Source: Actinomadura atramentaria DSM 43919
GTDB taxonomy: Bacteria; Actinomycetota; Actinomycetes; Streptosporangiales; Streptosporangiaceae
Assembly: GCF_000381885.1 (NCBI RefSeq)
Contig: NZ_KB907215.1
Span: 240,454-304,453 of the forward strand
Reading direction: 5' to 3'
DNA length: 64,000 bases
Part shown: one piece after another, positions 33,989-42,048 of the stretch
How positions within the stretch are numbered: the first letter of the stretch is position 1
Layout: every line of letters starts with the position of its first letter
Translations under genes and position numbers: made by a program
The notes under the pieces: model-generated
Databases searched by the model: none
What the model saw: only the letters and a program-made list of their open reading frames with translations
Told to the model about the DNA's origin: nothing

Positions 33989-36644
33989 CTACGGGCGGGA
34001 CGAAGAACGACGCCGCATCACCGAACTGGTCGCCGCCGCGCGCGCCGGACGCAGCGGCGTGCTCGTACTGCGCGGCGAGGCGGGCATCGGCAAGACGGCG
34101 CTGCTGGACGCGGCCGTCGAACCGGGCCTGCGCGTGCTGCGCGCGACGGGCGTCGAGGCCGAGTCCGGGCTCGCGTTCGCCGGGCTGAACCAGCTTCTCT
34201 GGCCGATCCGGGAACGCCTCGACGCGCTGCTCCCCGATCCGCAGGCGGGCGTGCTGCGCGGCGTCCTCGGCCTCGGGCCCGTGCTGCCGACCGACCGGTT
34301 CGCCTGCGGCCTCGGGCTGCTGACGCTGCTCGCCGAACTGGCCGCGGCCGAGCCCGTCCTGGTCCTGGTGGACGACGCGCACTGGCTCGACCAGGCGACC
34401 GCCGAGACGCTGCTGTTCGCGGCGCGGCGGCTCGCCGCCGAGGGCGTCGCGCTGCTCGTCGCCGCCCGCGACGGCGCGGGGCCGGACGCGCCGACGCCCG
34501 GCGGACGGCCCGGCTTCCCCGCGACCGGACTGCCCGAACTGGCCGTGGGACGGCTCGACGACGCCGCCGCCGACCGGCTGCTCGCCGAACGCGGGCTCCC
34601 CTCGGCGCGGCGCGCGTCCGTCATCGCGCAGTCGGCGGGGAACCCGCTCGCGCTCATCGAGTTCGGCGCGGCCGGACGGGACCTGCCGGACGCGCACGCG
34701 CCGGGCGGGCCGGGCCCGCTGCCGGTCGCCGACCGCGTTTTGGCCGGATACCGCCAGCGGATCGCCGCGCTCCCGGACGCCACCCGGCTGATCCTGCTGC
34801 TCGCCGCCGCCGAGGGACGCGGGTACATGCCCGCGCTGCTCCCGGCCGCCGTCGGGTTCGGGACGTCGCTCGCGGACCTCGGTCCCGCCGAGGAAGCGGG
34901 GCTCGTCACCGTCGCGGACACCCTGATCGTCTTCCGGCATCCGCTGATCCGCGCCGCCGCCTACCACGGCGCGACGGCCGACCAGCGGCTCGCCGCGCAC
35001 CGCGCCCTCGCCGCGGCCGCCGAAACCCCCGACTGCGCGGTGCGGCACCGGTCGGCGGCGGCGCTCGTCCCCGAAGAGTCGGTCGCCGCCGCGCTGGTCG
35101 CGGCCGCCGAGCGGGCGTCGGCGCGCGGCGGACTCGGCACGGCCGCCGCGCTGTACCGGCGCGCCGCCGAGCTGACGCCCGTCGTCGCGGACCGCGCGCT
35201 CCGACTCGCGTCCGCCGCCGAGCTGGACCTGCTGTCCGGGCATACCGCCGAGGCGGACGAGCAGGCGGCGGGCGCCGAGTCGCTGGCGCCCGTTCCCGCC
35301 GTCCGCGCGCGGCTCGCGCGGGTCCGCGCCGCCGTCGAGTACGAGCGCGGCGACCCGCGCGCCGCCGCGCGGATGCTCGTCGAGCGCGGCCGCGACGCCG
35401 AAGACCCCGGGCTGCTGCGCGCCGCCGCGCTGTACGGGTGGACGGCGGGCGCGGCCGACGCCGTGCGCGCCGCCGCCGACCTCGCGCCGGACGACCGGCT
35501 CGTCACCGGGTTCGCCCGGCTGGCCGACGGCGACTACGCGGCGGGCGCGCCCGCGCTGGCCGCCGCCGTCGCGGCCGCCGGGGCCGCGCCGCCCGGGTCC
35601 GCCGAACGCGCCGCCGCCGTCGAGGCGGCCCTGGCGATCGGCGCGGACGACGCCGCCGCCGACCTCGCCGCCGAGGAGATCGCGCACCACCGGCGGCACG
35701 GGCTCGTCGGCGCGCTGCCCGCGCTGCTGCACGCGCAGGCGCGCGTCCAACTCGACCGGGGGCTGCCCGGCGACGCCGCCGCGTCCGTCGCGGAGGCCGC
35801 CGCGCTCGCCCGCGACACCGGCGCGGCCCGCCGCGCCGGACGCCTGGACGGGACGCTCGCCCGGCTCGCCGCGATCGAGGGCGACGCCGACCGCGTCCGC
35901 GCCGCGCTGGACGCGGTGCCCGGCGGCGCGTTCGCGAGCGCCGCGCTCGCGCTGCTCGACCTCGGCGCGGGACGGCCCGAGGAGGCGCTGCGGCGGCTCG
36001 GCCCGGTCGTGCGCGGCCGGCGGCGGCACGCGGGCGGGCTGATCCCGTCCGTCGCGGACCTGGTCGAGGCGGCCGTGCGCGCCGGGACGCCCGACGAGGC
36101 CCGCGCCGACGCGACCCGGCTGCGCGCGTGGGCGGACGCGACCGGGCAGCCGTGGGCGCTCGCGCTCGCCGCCCGCTGCGCCGCGCTGCTCGACGACGCC
36201 GAGGAGCCGTTCCGGCGCGCCGCCGCGCTGCACACCCGCGCGACGCGGCCGTTCGAGCGCGCCCGCACCGAGCTGCTGTACGGCGAGTGGCTGCGCCGCC
36301 ACCGCCGCCGCGCCGACGCGCGCGTCCCGCTGCGGTCCGCGCTGGAGACGTTCGAGCGGCTGCGCGCGACGCCGTGGGCGGACCGGACGCGCGGTGAACT
36401 GCGCGCGGCGGGCGACCCCGGCGCGTCCCCCGTCGTCAACGGCGACGTCCTGGACCGGCTCACCCCGCAGGAGCGGCAGGTGGTGCGGCTCGCGGCGGCC
36501 GGGACGTCCAGCCGCGAGATCGCCGCGCAGCTCTTCCTCAGCCCGCGCACCGTCGAGTACCACCTCTACAAGGCGTATCCGAAGCTCGGCGTCTCGTCGC
36601 GACGGGAACTGGCCCAACTGGAACTAGCCGAAATGGCGTCCTGA
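33984..36644 (+). CDS. LAL-type LuxR-family ATPase regulator
   Basis: An 886-aa regulator. It has an N-terminal AAA/NB-ARC-like ATPase domain with Walker A LRGEAGIGKTALLDAA near residue 30 and Walker B PVLVLVDDAHWLDQATA. A long Ala-rich helical TPR-like middle follows, and a C-terminal LuxR helix-turn-helix: LTPQERQVVRLAAAGTSSRE, IAAQLFLSPRTVEYHLYK. This is the MalT/LAL architecture of large pathway-specific activators. It starts at GTG 33984 immediately after GAAGGG; the tight spacing suggests a weak or leaderless start. The start lies at the breakpoint of the Old Yellow Enzyme remnant. Target and inducer unknown; codon use is normal for the window. Confidence 0.9.
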   Translation: MLYGRDEERRRITELVAAARAGRSGVLVLRGEAGIGKTALLDAAVEPGLRVLRATGVEAESGLAFAGLNQLLWPIRERLDALLPDPQAGVLRGVLGLGPVLPTDRFACGLGLLTLLAELAAAEPVLVLVDDAHWLDQATAETLLFAARRLAAEGVALLVAARDGAGPDAPTPGGRPGFPATGLPELAVGRLDDAAADRLLAERGLPSARRASVIAQSAGNPLALIEFGAAGRDLPDAHAPGGPGPLPVADRVLAGYRQRIAALPDATRLILLLAAAEGRGYMPALLPAAVGFGTSLADLGPAEEAGLVTVADTLIVFRHPLIRAAAYHGATADQRLAAHRALAAAAETPDCAVRHRSAAALVPEESVAAALVAAAERASARGGLGTAAALYRRAAELTPVVADRALRLASAAELDLLSGHTAEADEQAAGAESLAPVPAVRARLARVRAAVEYERGDPRAAARMLVERGRDAEDPGLLRAAALYGWTAGAADAVRAAADLAPDDRLVTGFARLADGDYAAGAPALAAAVAAAGAAPPGSAERAAAVEAALAIGADDAAADLAAEEIAHHRRHGLVGALPALLHAQARVQLDRGLPGDAAASVAEAAALARDTGAARRAGRLDGTLARLAAIEGDADRVRAALDAVPGGAFASAALALLDLGAGRPEEALRRLGPVVRGRRRHAGGLIPSVADLVEAAVRAGTPDEARADATRLRAWADATGQPWALALAARCAALLDDAEEPFRRAAALHTRATRPFERARTELLYGEWLRRHRRRADARVPLRSALETFERLRATPWADRTRGELRAAGDPGASPVVNGDVLDRLTPQERQVVRLAAAGTSSREIAAQLFLSPRTVEYHLYKAYPKLGVSSRRELAQLELAEMAS

Positions 36645-36662
36645 ACCGCCACAATAGGGACG

Positions 36663-37529
36663 ATGACCGACGCCGCCCGTGCGCGCGCCGGGGCGTCGCT
36701 GCGCGGCCTCGCCGTCGGTGACGCGCTCGGCTCGCAGTTCTTCGTCCCCGCCAACCGCGCCGCCTTCGACTCCCGCGCCCTGCCGCCCGCCCCCTGGTCG
36801 TGGACGGACGACACCGAGATGGCCGCGTCCGTGGTCCGCGTCCTCGCCGACCACGGCGGCATCGACCAGGACGCGCTCGCGGCGAGCTTCGCCGAGCACC
36901 ACGACTTCGACCGCGGCTACGGGCCCGGCACCGGGCGGCTGCTGCGGCTCGTCCGGGAGGGCGGCGACTGGCGCGTCCTCGCCCGCGACGCGTTCGGCGG
37001 GCAGGGATCGTGGGGCAACGGCGCGGCGATGCGCGTCGCGCCGATCGGGGCGTGGCACGCGGGCGACCCCGCCGCCGCGGCGTGCGACGCCGCGCTGTCG
37101 GCGGAGGTCACGCATCCGCATCCGGAGGCCGTCGCGGGCGCGGTCGCGGTGGCCGTCGCCGCGGCGCTCGCCGCCGACGCGCCGCGCCCGCCGGGGCCGT
37201 TCCTGGACACGGTGCTCGCGCACGTCCCGGCGGGCGCGGTCCGCGACGGCGTCGCGGAGGCGCGGCGGCTGCTCACGCTGTCCGATCCGCGCGCGGTCGC
37301 GGGCGTCCTCGGCAACGGGCGGCTCGTCGCGGCGCACGACACCGTCCCGTTCACCCTGTGGGTCGCGGCCCGGCACCGCGACGACTACGCGACGGCGTTC
37401 TGGGCGACCGCGTCGGCGGGCGGGGACGTGGACACCACATGCGCGATCGTCGGCGGCATCCTCGCCGCGCCGCCCGCTCCGTGGCTCGCCGCGACCGAGC
37501 CGCTCCCCGCCTGGGCCGACCCCGTCTGA
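36663..37529 (+). CDS. ADP-ribosylglycohydrolase family protein
   Basis: A 288-aa helical enzyme of the ARH/DraG family, which removes ADP-ribose from modified residues or O-acetyl-ADP-ribose. Family motifs: LRGLAVGDALGSQFFVPANR at the start, WSWTDDTEMAASVV with the metal-binding Thr-Asp-Asp, QGSWGNGAAMRVAPIGAWHA, and SAGGDVDTTCAIVGGILAAP with the second acidic metal site. Two Mg ions are expected. ATG at 36663 directly precedes the DALGS core at the right distance. It lies 18 nt after the LAL regulator on the same strand, so it may be cotranscribed. Confidence 0.92.
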   Translation: MTDAARARAGASLRGLAVGDALGSQFFVPANRAAFDSRALPPAPWSWTDDTEMAASVVRVLADHGGIDQDALAASFAEHHDFDRGYGPGTGRLLRLVREGGDWRVLARDAFGGQGSWGNGAAMRVAPIGAWHAGDPAAAACDAALSAEVTHPHPEAVAGAVAVAVAAALAADAPRPPGPFLDTVLAHVPAGAVRDGVAEARRLLTLSDPRAVAGVLGNGRLVAAHDTVPFTLWVAARHRDDYATAFWATASAGGDVDTTCAIVGGILAAPPAPWLAATEPLPAWADPV

Positions 37530-37694
37530 CGCCCGGCCGGTACCGTTGTCGCCCGGTATCGAGATGGCGGTCCGGGGCCGTTCGGCTAGACTGGCGCCGG
37601 GTCCGCCGGGGCACATTCCGGTGCGCTCCCACCCGTACACGACGACCGAACCCCGCTCGGGACGGCGTCGTCGCAGGTGGGCGGCGGTCCGCCA

Positions 37695-37767
37695 GGGTCG
37701 CTAGCTCAATTGGCAGAGCTCCGGACTTTTAATCCGTAGGTTGTGGGTTCGAGTCCCACGCGACCCA
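37695..37767 (+). tRNA. tRNA-Lys (anticodon TTT)
   Basis: A complete 73-nt cloverleaf. The acceptor stem pairs GGGTCGC with GCGACCC. The D arm includes TAGCTCAATTGGCAGAGC, and the anticodon loop CTTTTAA gives anticodon TTT. The T arm is GTGGG-TTCGAGT-CCCAC. The discriminator is A and no CCA is encoded. Bases 1 and 73 were set by the acceptor pairing. Confidence 0.97.
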
Positions 37768-37830
37768 CCTGCCCGTCCTTGTCCGCGTTGGCCTGCGCGC
37801 GCCCGGCGGGGCGGCGATGATGGGTCCGCG

Positions 37831-38727
37831 ATGCACGAGTACCAGTACTACGAGTTCATGGCGCTGGACCGGCCGCTGGACGACCGGCAGCGGGCCGAGA
37901 TCCGCGCGCTGTCCACCGGCGCGCGGATGACGCCGATCCGGTTCATCGACGAGTACGTCACGAGCGACTTCCACGGCGATCCGCGCACGATGATGGAGCG
38001 CTACTACGACGCCCATCTCTACGTCACGAACTGGGGCACGCACCGCCTCATGTTCCGGCTGCCCCGCGGGTTCCCGGGCGCGGACGTCGTCCACCGGTAC
38101 CTCGCCGCGCCGTACGTCGTGTTCTGGACGCACGGGCCGCACCTGATCCTCGACCTGACGAGCGAGGACGAGGACGGGGACTGGGTCGAGGACACCGAGG
38201 GCGTGCTGGCGGGCGTCGCGGGCGTCCGCGCCGAACTGATCGTCGGGGACCTGCGTCCTCTCTACCTCGCGTGGCTCGCCGCCTACGGAAGGTGGGAGGA
38301 GGACGACGACATCTTCGACGACGGCGACATGGACCGCGTCGAGCCCCCGGTGCCCGCCGGACTCGACGCGCTCACCCCGTGCCAGCTCGCGTTGGGCGGG
38401 CTGATGCGCCTCGACCCGGCGCTGCTCGCCGTCGCCGCCGAGGGCAGCCCCGCGCGCTACGACCTGCCCGACGATCCCGACGCGCTGGCCGACTGGATCG
38501 GCGCGCTCCCGCCGCACGCGAAGGACCGCTACCTGCTCCGGATCGCCGAGGGCGGCGCGATCGACGTCCGGGCGGACCTGCTCCGCCGGTTCCACGACGC
38601 CATCGAGGTCGGCACCCATCCCGTGGGCCGCCCCCGCCGGACGGTCGGCGAACTCCTCGCCGCCGCCCGCGCGCTCCGCGCCGAACACGGGTACGCCGAC
38701 CTGGGCGCCGAGCTTCCGCCGCTCTGA
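37831..38727 (+). CDS. Conserved actinobacterial hypothetical protein
   Basis: A 298-aa soluble acidic protein beginning MHEYQYYEFMALDRPLDDRQ. It continues with RAEIRALSTGARMTPIRFID, YVTSDFHGDPRTMMERYYDA, and NWGTHRLMFRLPRGFPG. I recall this N-terminal pattern from actinobacterial proteins annotated only as hypothetical, sometimes near SWIM zinc-finger genes; none is visible here. The second half is Leu/Ala-rich (LTPCQLALGGLMRLDPALLA) and ends in a helical LAAARALRAEHGYADLGAEL. The ATG at 37831 starts 63 nt after the tRNA gene; upstream ATGs are out of frame. No catalytic motif recognised. Confidence 0.78.
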   Translation: MHEYQYYEFMALDRPLDDRQRAEIRALSTGARMTPIRFIDEYVTSDFHGDPRTMMERYYDAHLYVTNWGTHRLMFRLPRGFPGADVVHRYLAAPYVVFWTHGPHLILDLTSEDEDGDWVEDTEGVLAGVAGVRAELIVGDLRPLYLAWLAAYGRWEEDDDIFDDGDMDRVEPPVPAGLDALTPCQLALGGLMRLDPALLAVAAEGSPARYDLPDDPDALADWIGALPPHAKDRYLLRIAEGGAIDVRADLLRRFHDAIEVGTHPVGRPRRTVGELLAAARALRAEHGYADLGAELPPL

Positions 38728-38790
38728 GCCGGGGCCCGCGCACGGCGCGGCGGATTGTGTTCATGACGTCGCCGACGGTAGTCATGCCGG

Positions 38791-39765
38791 GTGAACGACA
38801 GGTCTCCGGAATCCCCGACATGCGCTCTCCCCGACGCGGACGAGCCCTGGCGGGTCCGCCCCCCGCGCCGCCGCACGCCGTTCCGCCCCCGACACGGACG
38901 ACGGCGGGGGCTCGTCTCCTTCCTTTCCCGGCCCCGGCGACGGTTCGGACGCCGCCCGAAACCGCAGGCCGAGCCGCAGCTTCAGCGCGAGCCGGGGCTC
39001 AAGCCGCGGTCCAGAGCGCGCGCTGGGCTGGCAATCGGCAATCCCGAGTCGCAGGTCATGTGCCAACCTGAGCCTTGGATCAAGCGCCGCAGCGAATCGC
39101 GGGCCTGGTCGATGCCGTGGACTCGGCTGCGCCGCGGTCTATGGGCTCGGCATGAGCCTGGCGCCAAACCTCAATCCGCGCGCCCGCGCGAGGTGCGCTC
39201 CAAGCGCCGCCGCACGCGGCGCGCCGGAAGGTGGAACACGCCGTGGACCTGGCTGCGGCGCGGCATGAGGACCGCCTTGTGGCGGGGAGCTGCGGCGCGG
39301 CTGCTGCGACGGGCGTGGCTCGGTCGGCGGCTGGTGGCAGGGTTCTCAGGACTGATGATCGTCGGAGTCGCGGCGGGATTCCTGCTCAGCGGCGCACCAG
39401 CGCGTACGACACCGGCGCGCCCGAGCACCGCTGCTCCCGATCGCGCTCCGACGTTCGGACCCCCGACGCCCGGCAGCCGCGCGGATGTCGCCGCGGACTC
39501 ATTCCGGCGGTCGGCGAACGGGGACGACCCGCCGCACCGCACAGCGTCGTCCGGCGGCCCGAACTCCCGTGAGGCGGCGGCACCCGGCGGGCGGGCACGG
39601 CGGCCGCGCGCCCACCGCGACCAGCGCCCCGCGAGACCCCGAGCCCATCCGCCCCGTCCGCACGCGCCGGACTGGGCCCAAGGCGAATGCCGCCGCAGAT
39701 ACCCGAACGACGCCGTACGACAGAACGCCTGCACGCGCCTGCTGCACAACTTCGTCCACCGCTGA
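38791..39765 (+). CDS. Arg-rich single-pass membrane protein with extracytoplasmic Cys motif
   Basis: A 324-aa protein of unknown family. Residues 1 to about 175 are strongly basic and would be cytoplasmic; they contain two related blocks, WSMPWTRLRRGLWARHEPG and WNTPWTWLRRGMRTALWRG, and a Pro/Arg-rich FLSRPRRRFGRRPKPQ stretch. One transmembrane helix follows (LVAGFSGLMIVGVAAGFLLS). The outer part is a disordered linker ending in WAQGECRRRYPNDAVRQNAC and TRLLHNFVHR, with two cysteines able to form a disulfide. It starts at GTG 38791 without a strong ribosome site. The basic composition calls for some caution, but the helix and Cys motif make a real gene likely. Confidence 0.6.
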   Translation: MNDRSPESPTCALPDADEPWRVRPPRRRTPFRPRHGRRRGLVSFLSRPRRRFGRRPKPQAEPQLQREPGLKPRSRARAGLAIGNPESQVMCQPEPWIKRRSESRAWSMPWTRLRRGLWARHEPGAKPQSARPREVRSKRRRTRRAGRWNTPWTWLRRGMRTALWRGAAARLLRRAWLGRRLVAGFSGLMIVGVAAGFLLSGAPARTTPARPSTAAPDRAPTFGPPTPGSRADVAADSFRRSANGDDPPHRTASSGGPNSREAAAPGGRARRPRAHRDQRPARPRAHPPRPHAPDWAQGECRRRYPNDAVRQNACTRLLHNFVHR

Positions 39766-39775
39766 GGGCGGCCGG

Positions 39776-40306
39776 TCAGTGGGTGTGGTGGGCCAGAACT
39801 CGGTTCAGCAGGCGGGTCAGTTCGGCGCGTTCGGCGGTGTCGAGGGGGGCGAGCAGCTCGTCCTGGAGTTCGGCGACCAGGGCGTCCAGGCGGGTGAGGT
39901 GGGCGCGGCCCGATTCGGTCAGGGTCACGACGTTGCGGCGGCGGTCGGACGGGTCGGGGTCGCGGCGGACGTACTCGCGGTCGGCCAGCTCGTTCAGGAT
40001 GGCGACCATGTCGCTGCGGTAGATCCCCGACCGGCGGCTCAGCTCGGCCTGGCTCGCGGGGCCGGACTCGCGGAGCACCGCGAGCACCGCGTAGTGCCAT
40101 TTGCGGGCGTCCACGCCGGCGAGGCCCGCGCCGACGATGCGGTCCGCGAGCGCGGCGGTGAGCCCGAGCAGGCGGCTCGGCAGCTCGCGCAGTTGCTCGC
40201 TGCCCGGTACGCCGGCTCCCGGCTCGACGGCGCACGCCGCCACCGCTGCGTCTTCCCGCTCGCCGGCCTCGAAGCCGGGCGGAGGGGACTCGATGGGGTC
40301 GGGCAT
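39776..40306 (-). CDS. MarR-family transcriptional regulator
   Basis: A 176-aa winged-helix regulator. After a 30-residue acidic N-terminus come helices RKWHYAVLAVLRESGPASQA, the recognition segment ELSRRSGIYRSDMVAILNEL, and the wing YVRRDPDPSDRRRNVVTLTE. The C-terminal dimerisation helices end LTRLLNRVLAHHTH. ATG at 40306. It is divergent from the SnoaL-dehalogenase pair and the large inverted repeat between them fits its operator, so it should repress that operon and sense a phenolic or halogenated ligand. Confidence 0.93.
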   Translation of the reverse strand: MPDPIESPPPGFEAGEREDAAVAACAVEPGAGVPGSEQLRELPSRLLGLTAALADRIVGAGLAGVDARKWHYAVLAVLRESGPASQAELSRRSGIYRSDMVAILNELADREYVRRDPDPSDRRRNVVTLTESGRAHLTRLDALVAELQDELLAPLDTAERAELTRLLNRVLAHHTH

Positions 40307-40327
40307 GACGGCGATCCTACCGGCTTG

Positions 40328-40385
40328 CGTTCGGACGACTAACGATCTACCTTCATTAGTAACACGAACGTTAGTCGAACGAACG
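40328..40385. promoter_or_regulatory. MarR operator (17-bp inverted repeat)
   Basis: CGTTCGGACGACTAACG at 40328-40344 and CGTTAGTCGAACGAACG at 40369-40385 are inverted copies matching at 15 of 17 positions, with a 24-bp spacer between. They occupy the promoter region of both the MarR gene and the SnoaL-dhaA operon. Confidence 0.78.
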
Positions 40386-40397
40386 ATTGGACCCCCA

Positions 40398-40832
40398 ATG
40401 GACTCCCTCCAGGACCTCCGCGACCGCGCCGAGCTCACCGACCTCCTCGCCCGCCAGGGCCGCTGGCTGGACGAGCGCCGGTACGACGACGACGCCTTCA
40501 CCGCCTCCGTCTTCACCCCCGACGCCGTCGCGGTCACCGGCGGCGGCCGCGCCGAGGGCCGCACCGAGCTCATCGCGCAGGCCCGCCGCGCCCACGACCG
40601 CTTCACCGTGACCCAGCACCTCACCACGGGCGTCGCCGTCGACCTCGACGGCGACCGCGCCGCCGTCCGCGCGAACCTCGTCGCCGTCCTCGTCCCGGGC
40701 GAGAACGCGACGCCGATCGCGGTCGGCGAGGTGTACCGCTTCGACGCCGTCCGCACCCCGGACGGCTGGCGCTTCGCGAGCGTCGAGGCGACCCGCCTCT
40801 GGCGCTCCGGCGAAGTCCCCGCCGCGAGCTGA
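40398..40832 (+). CDS. SnoaL-like / nuclear transport factor 2 family protein
   Basis: A 144-aa protein of the SnoaL-4-like NTF2 fold: RAELTDLLARQGRWLDERRY, then FTPDAVAVTGGGRAEGRTEL, then TVTQHLTTGVAVDLDGDRAA and VGEVYRFDAVRTPDGWRFAS. Such proteins act as hydratases, isomerases or dehalogenases on small molecules. The ATG at 40398 opens the operon directly after the MarR operator, and the dehalogenase gene follows 13 nt later, so both probably act on the same compound. Confidence 0.85.
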   Translation: MDSLQDLRDRAELTDLLARQGRWLDERRYDDDAFTASVFTPDAVAVTGGGRAEGRTELIAQARRAHDRFTVTQHLTTGVAVDLDGDRAAVRANLVAVLVPGENATPIAVGEVYRFDAVRTPDGWRFASVEATRLWRSGEVPAAS

Positions 40833-40845
40833 GAGGACCCCCGCC

Positions 40846-41703
40846 ATGCCGACCGTCGACGTGCTCGACTCGACCATCCACTACGAGGACGCGGGCGAGG
40901 GCACCCCGTTCGTGTTCCTCCACGGCAACCCGGCCTCGTCCCATCTGTGGCGGAACGTGCTGCCGAACGTCGGCCCCGTGCGCCGTCTCGCGCCCGACCT
41001 CGTCGGGATGGGCCGCTCGGGCAAACCCGACATCCCCTACCTGTTCGCCGACCACGCCCGCTACCTCGACGCCTGGTTCGACGCGCTCGGCCTGGACGGC
41101 GTCGTCCTCGTCGGCCACGACTGGGGCGGCGCGCTCGCGTTCGACTGGGCGTCCCGCCACCCCGACCGGGTGCGCGGCGCGGCGTTCCTGGAGAGCATCG
41201 TCCGGCCCATGCGCTGGACGGACCTGTCCCCGCAGGCGCGCGAGCGCTTCGAGCTGGTCCGCTCCCCCGCGGGCGAGGCGATGGTCCTGGACGAGAACCG
41301 GTTCCTGCGCTCGGCGTTCACCGGCGGCGTCCGCACACCCGTCGCGGACGCCGACCTGGACGCCTACCTCGCCCCCTACCCGACCCGCGAGAGCCGTCGG
41401 CCGATCCTCGCCTGGGCGCGCCAGCTCCCGCTCGGCGGCGAACCCGCCGAACTCGTCGCCCGCATCGAGGCGTACGACGCGTGGCTCGCCAAGAGCACGG
41501 ACGTCCCGAAACTGCTGATGACGTTCGAGGGCGCCCCGTCCCTGCTCATCGACGCGGCGGCCGCGCGGTGGTGCGCGGAGAACATCGCCGCGCTGGAGAC
41601 CGTCCCGTGCGGCACGGCCGGGCACCACGCGCCCGAGGACCGCCCGGCGGAGATCGCCGCCGCGATCTCGGCCTGGTCCGCGCGGCACGGGCTCCGCGAC
41701 TGA
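40846..41703 (+). CDS. dhaA: Haloalkane dehalogenase
   Basis: A 285-aa alpha/beta hydrolase with the full haloalkane dehalogenase signature (HLD-II type). The halide-binding Asn28 is in FLHGNPASSHLWRN and Trp93 follows the nucleophile Asp92 in VGHDWGGALAFDWASR. The catalytic acid is Glu116 in AAFLESIVRPMRW, and the base is His260 or His261 in GTAGHHAPEDRPAE. It would cleave carbon-halogen bonds to give an alcohol and halide in the cytoplasm. AGAGGA lies close upstream of the ATG. It forms an operon with the SnoaL-like gene under a MarR regulator. Halide-stabilising residues are conserved, so activity is plausible. Confidence 0.92.
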   Translation: MPTVDVLDSTIHYEDAGEGTPFVFLHGNPASSHLWRNVLPNVGPVRRLAPDLVGMGRSGKPDIPYLFADHARYLDAWFDALGLDGVVLVGHDWGGALAFDWASRHPDRVRGAAFLESIVRPMRWTDLSPQARERFELVRSPAGEAMVLDENRFLRSAFTGGVRTPVADADLDAYLAPYPTRESRRPILAWARQLPLGGEPAELVARIEAYDAWLAKSTDVPKLLMTFEGAPSLLIDAAAARWCAENIAALETVPCGTAGHHAPEDRPAEIAAAISAWSARHGLRD

Positions 41704-41707
41704 ACGA

Positions 41708-41744
41708 GCGGCGGCGCCCCGGGGACGTCCCGGGACGCCGCCGC
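41708..41744. terminator. Hairpin between dhaA and a convergent small gene
   Basis: A 16-bp stem with one mismatch (41708-41723 with 41729-41744) and a 5-nt loop follows the dhaA stop directly and precedes the stop of the small secreted protein on the other strand. It can serve both. Confidence 0.85.
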
Positions 41745-41752
41745 GCCCAGAG

Positions 41753-42013
41753 TTACTTGCCGGGCGACATCACCGGCGCGGACCCGGTCGTCCGGTTGAT
41801 GATGTCGCTGCCCGGACTCCCGTCGCCCTTGGCGAGGTTGAGCGAGCGGTCGACCTCCAGCCAACTGTCGTTGCCCGCGTCCTCACCGCTGTTGGTGAAG
41901 TTGAACGCGTGGATGTTGACGTCGCGGGGACTGGACGCCGCGGCCGCCGCCCCCGCCGGGCCGAGGGTGAGCAGCCCCGCGGCGAGCACGGACGCGAGCG
42001 CCTTGACGAGCAT
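41753..42013 (-). CDS. Small secreted protein (86 aa)
   Basis: A signal peptide (LVKALASVLAAGLLTLGPAG, then AAAAASSP) leads to a mature part of about 55 residues: DVNIHAFNFTNSGEDAGNDS, WLEVDRSLNLAKGDGSPGSD, IINRTTGSAPVMSPGK. There are no cysteines and no known family. The ATG at 42013 has AGAGGA 8-9 nt upstream. It lies 35 nt after the BASS transporter gene on the same strand and may be the last gene of that operon. Possibly a processed peptide; function unknown. Confidence 0.75.
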   Translation of the reverse strand: MLVKALASVLAAGLLTLGPAGAAAAASSPRDVNIHAFNFTNSGEDAGNDSWLEVDRSLNLAKGDGSPGSDIINRTTGSAPVMSPGK

Positions 42014-42048
42014 GATGAACGGATTCCTCTCGATCGGGTGCGCGGCGG

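Noticed and set aside
33471-36617. 1048-codon minus-strand open frame
   Set aside because: Shadow of the LAL regulator; no recognisable domain, Arg/Gly-rich throughout.
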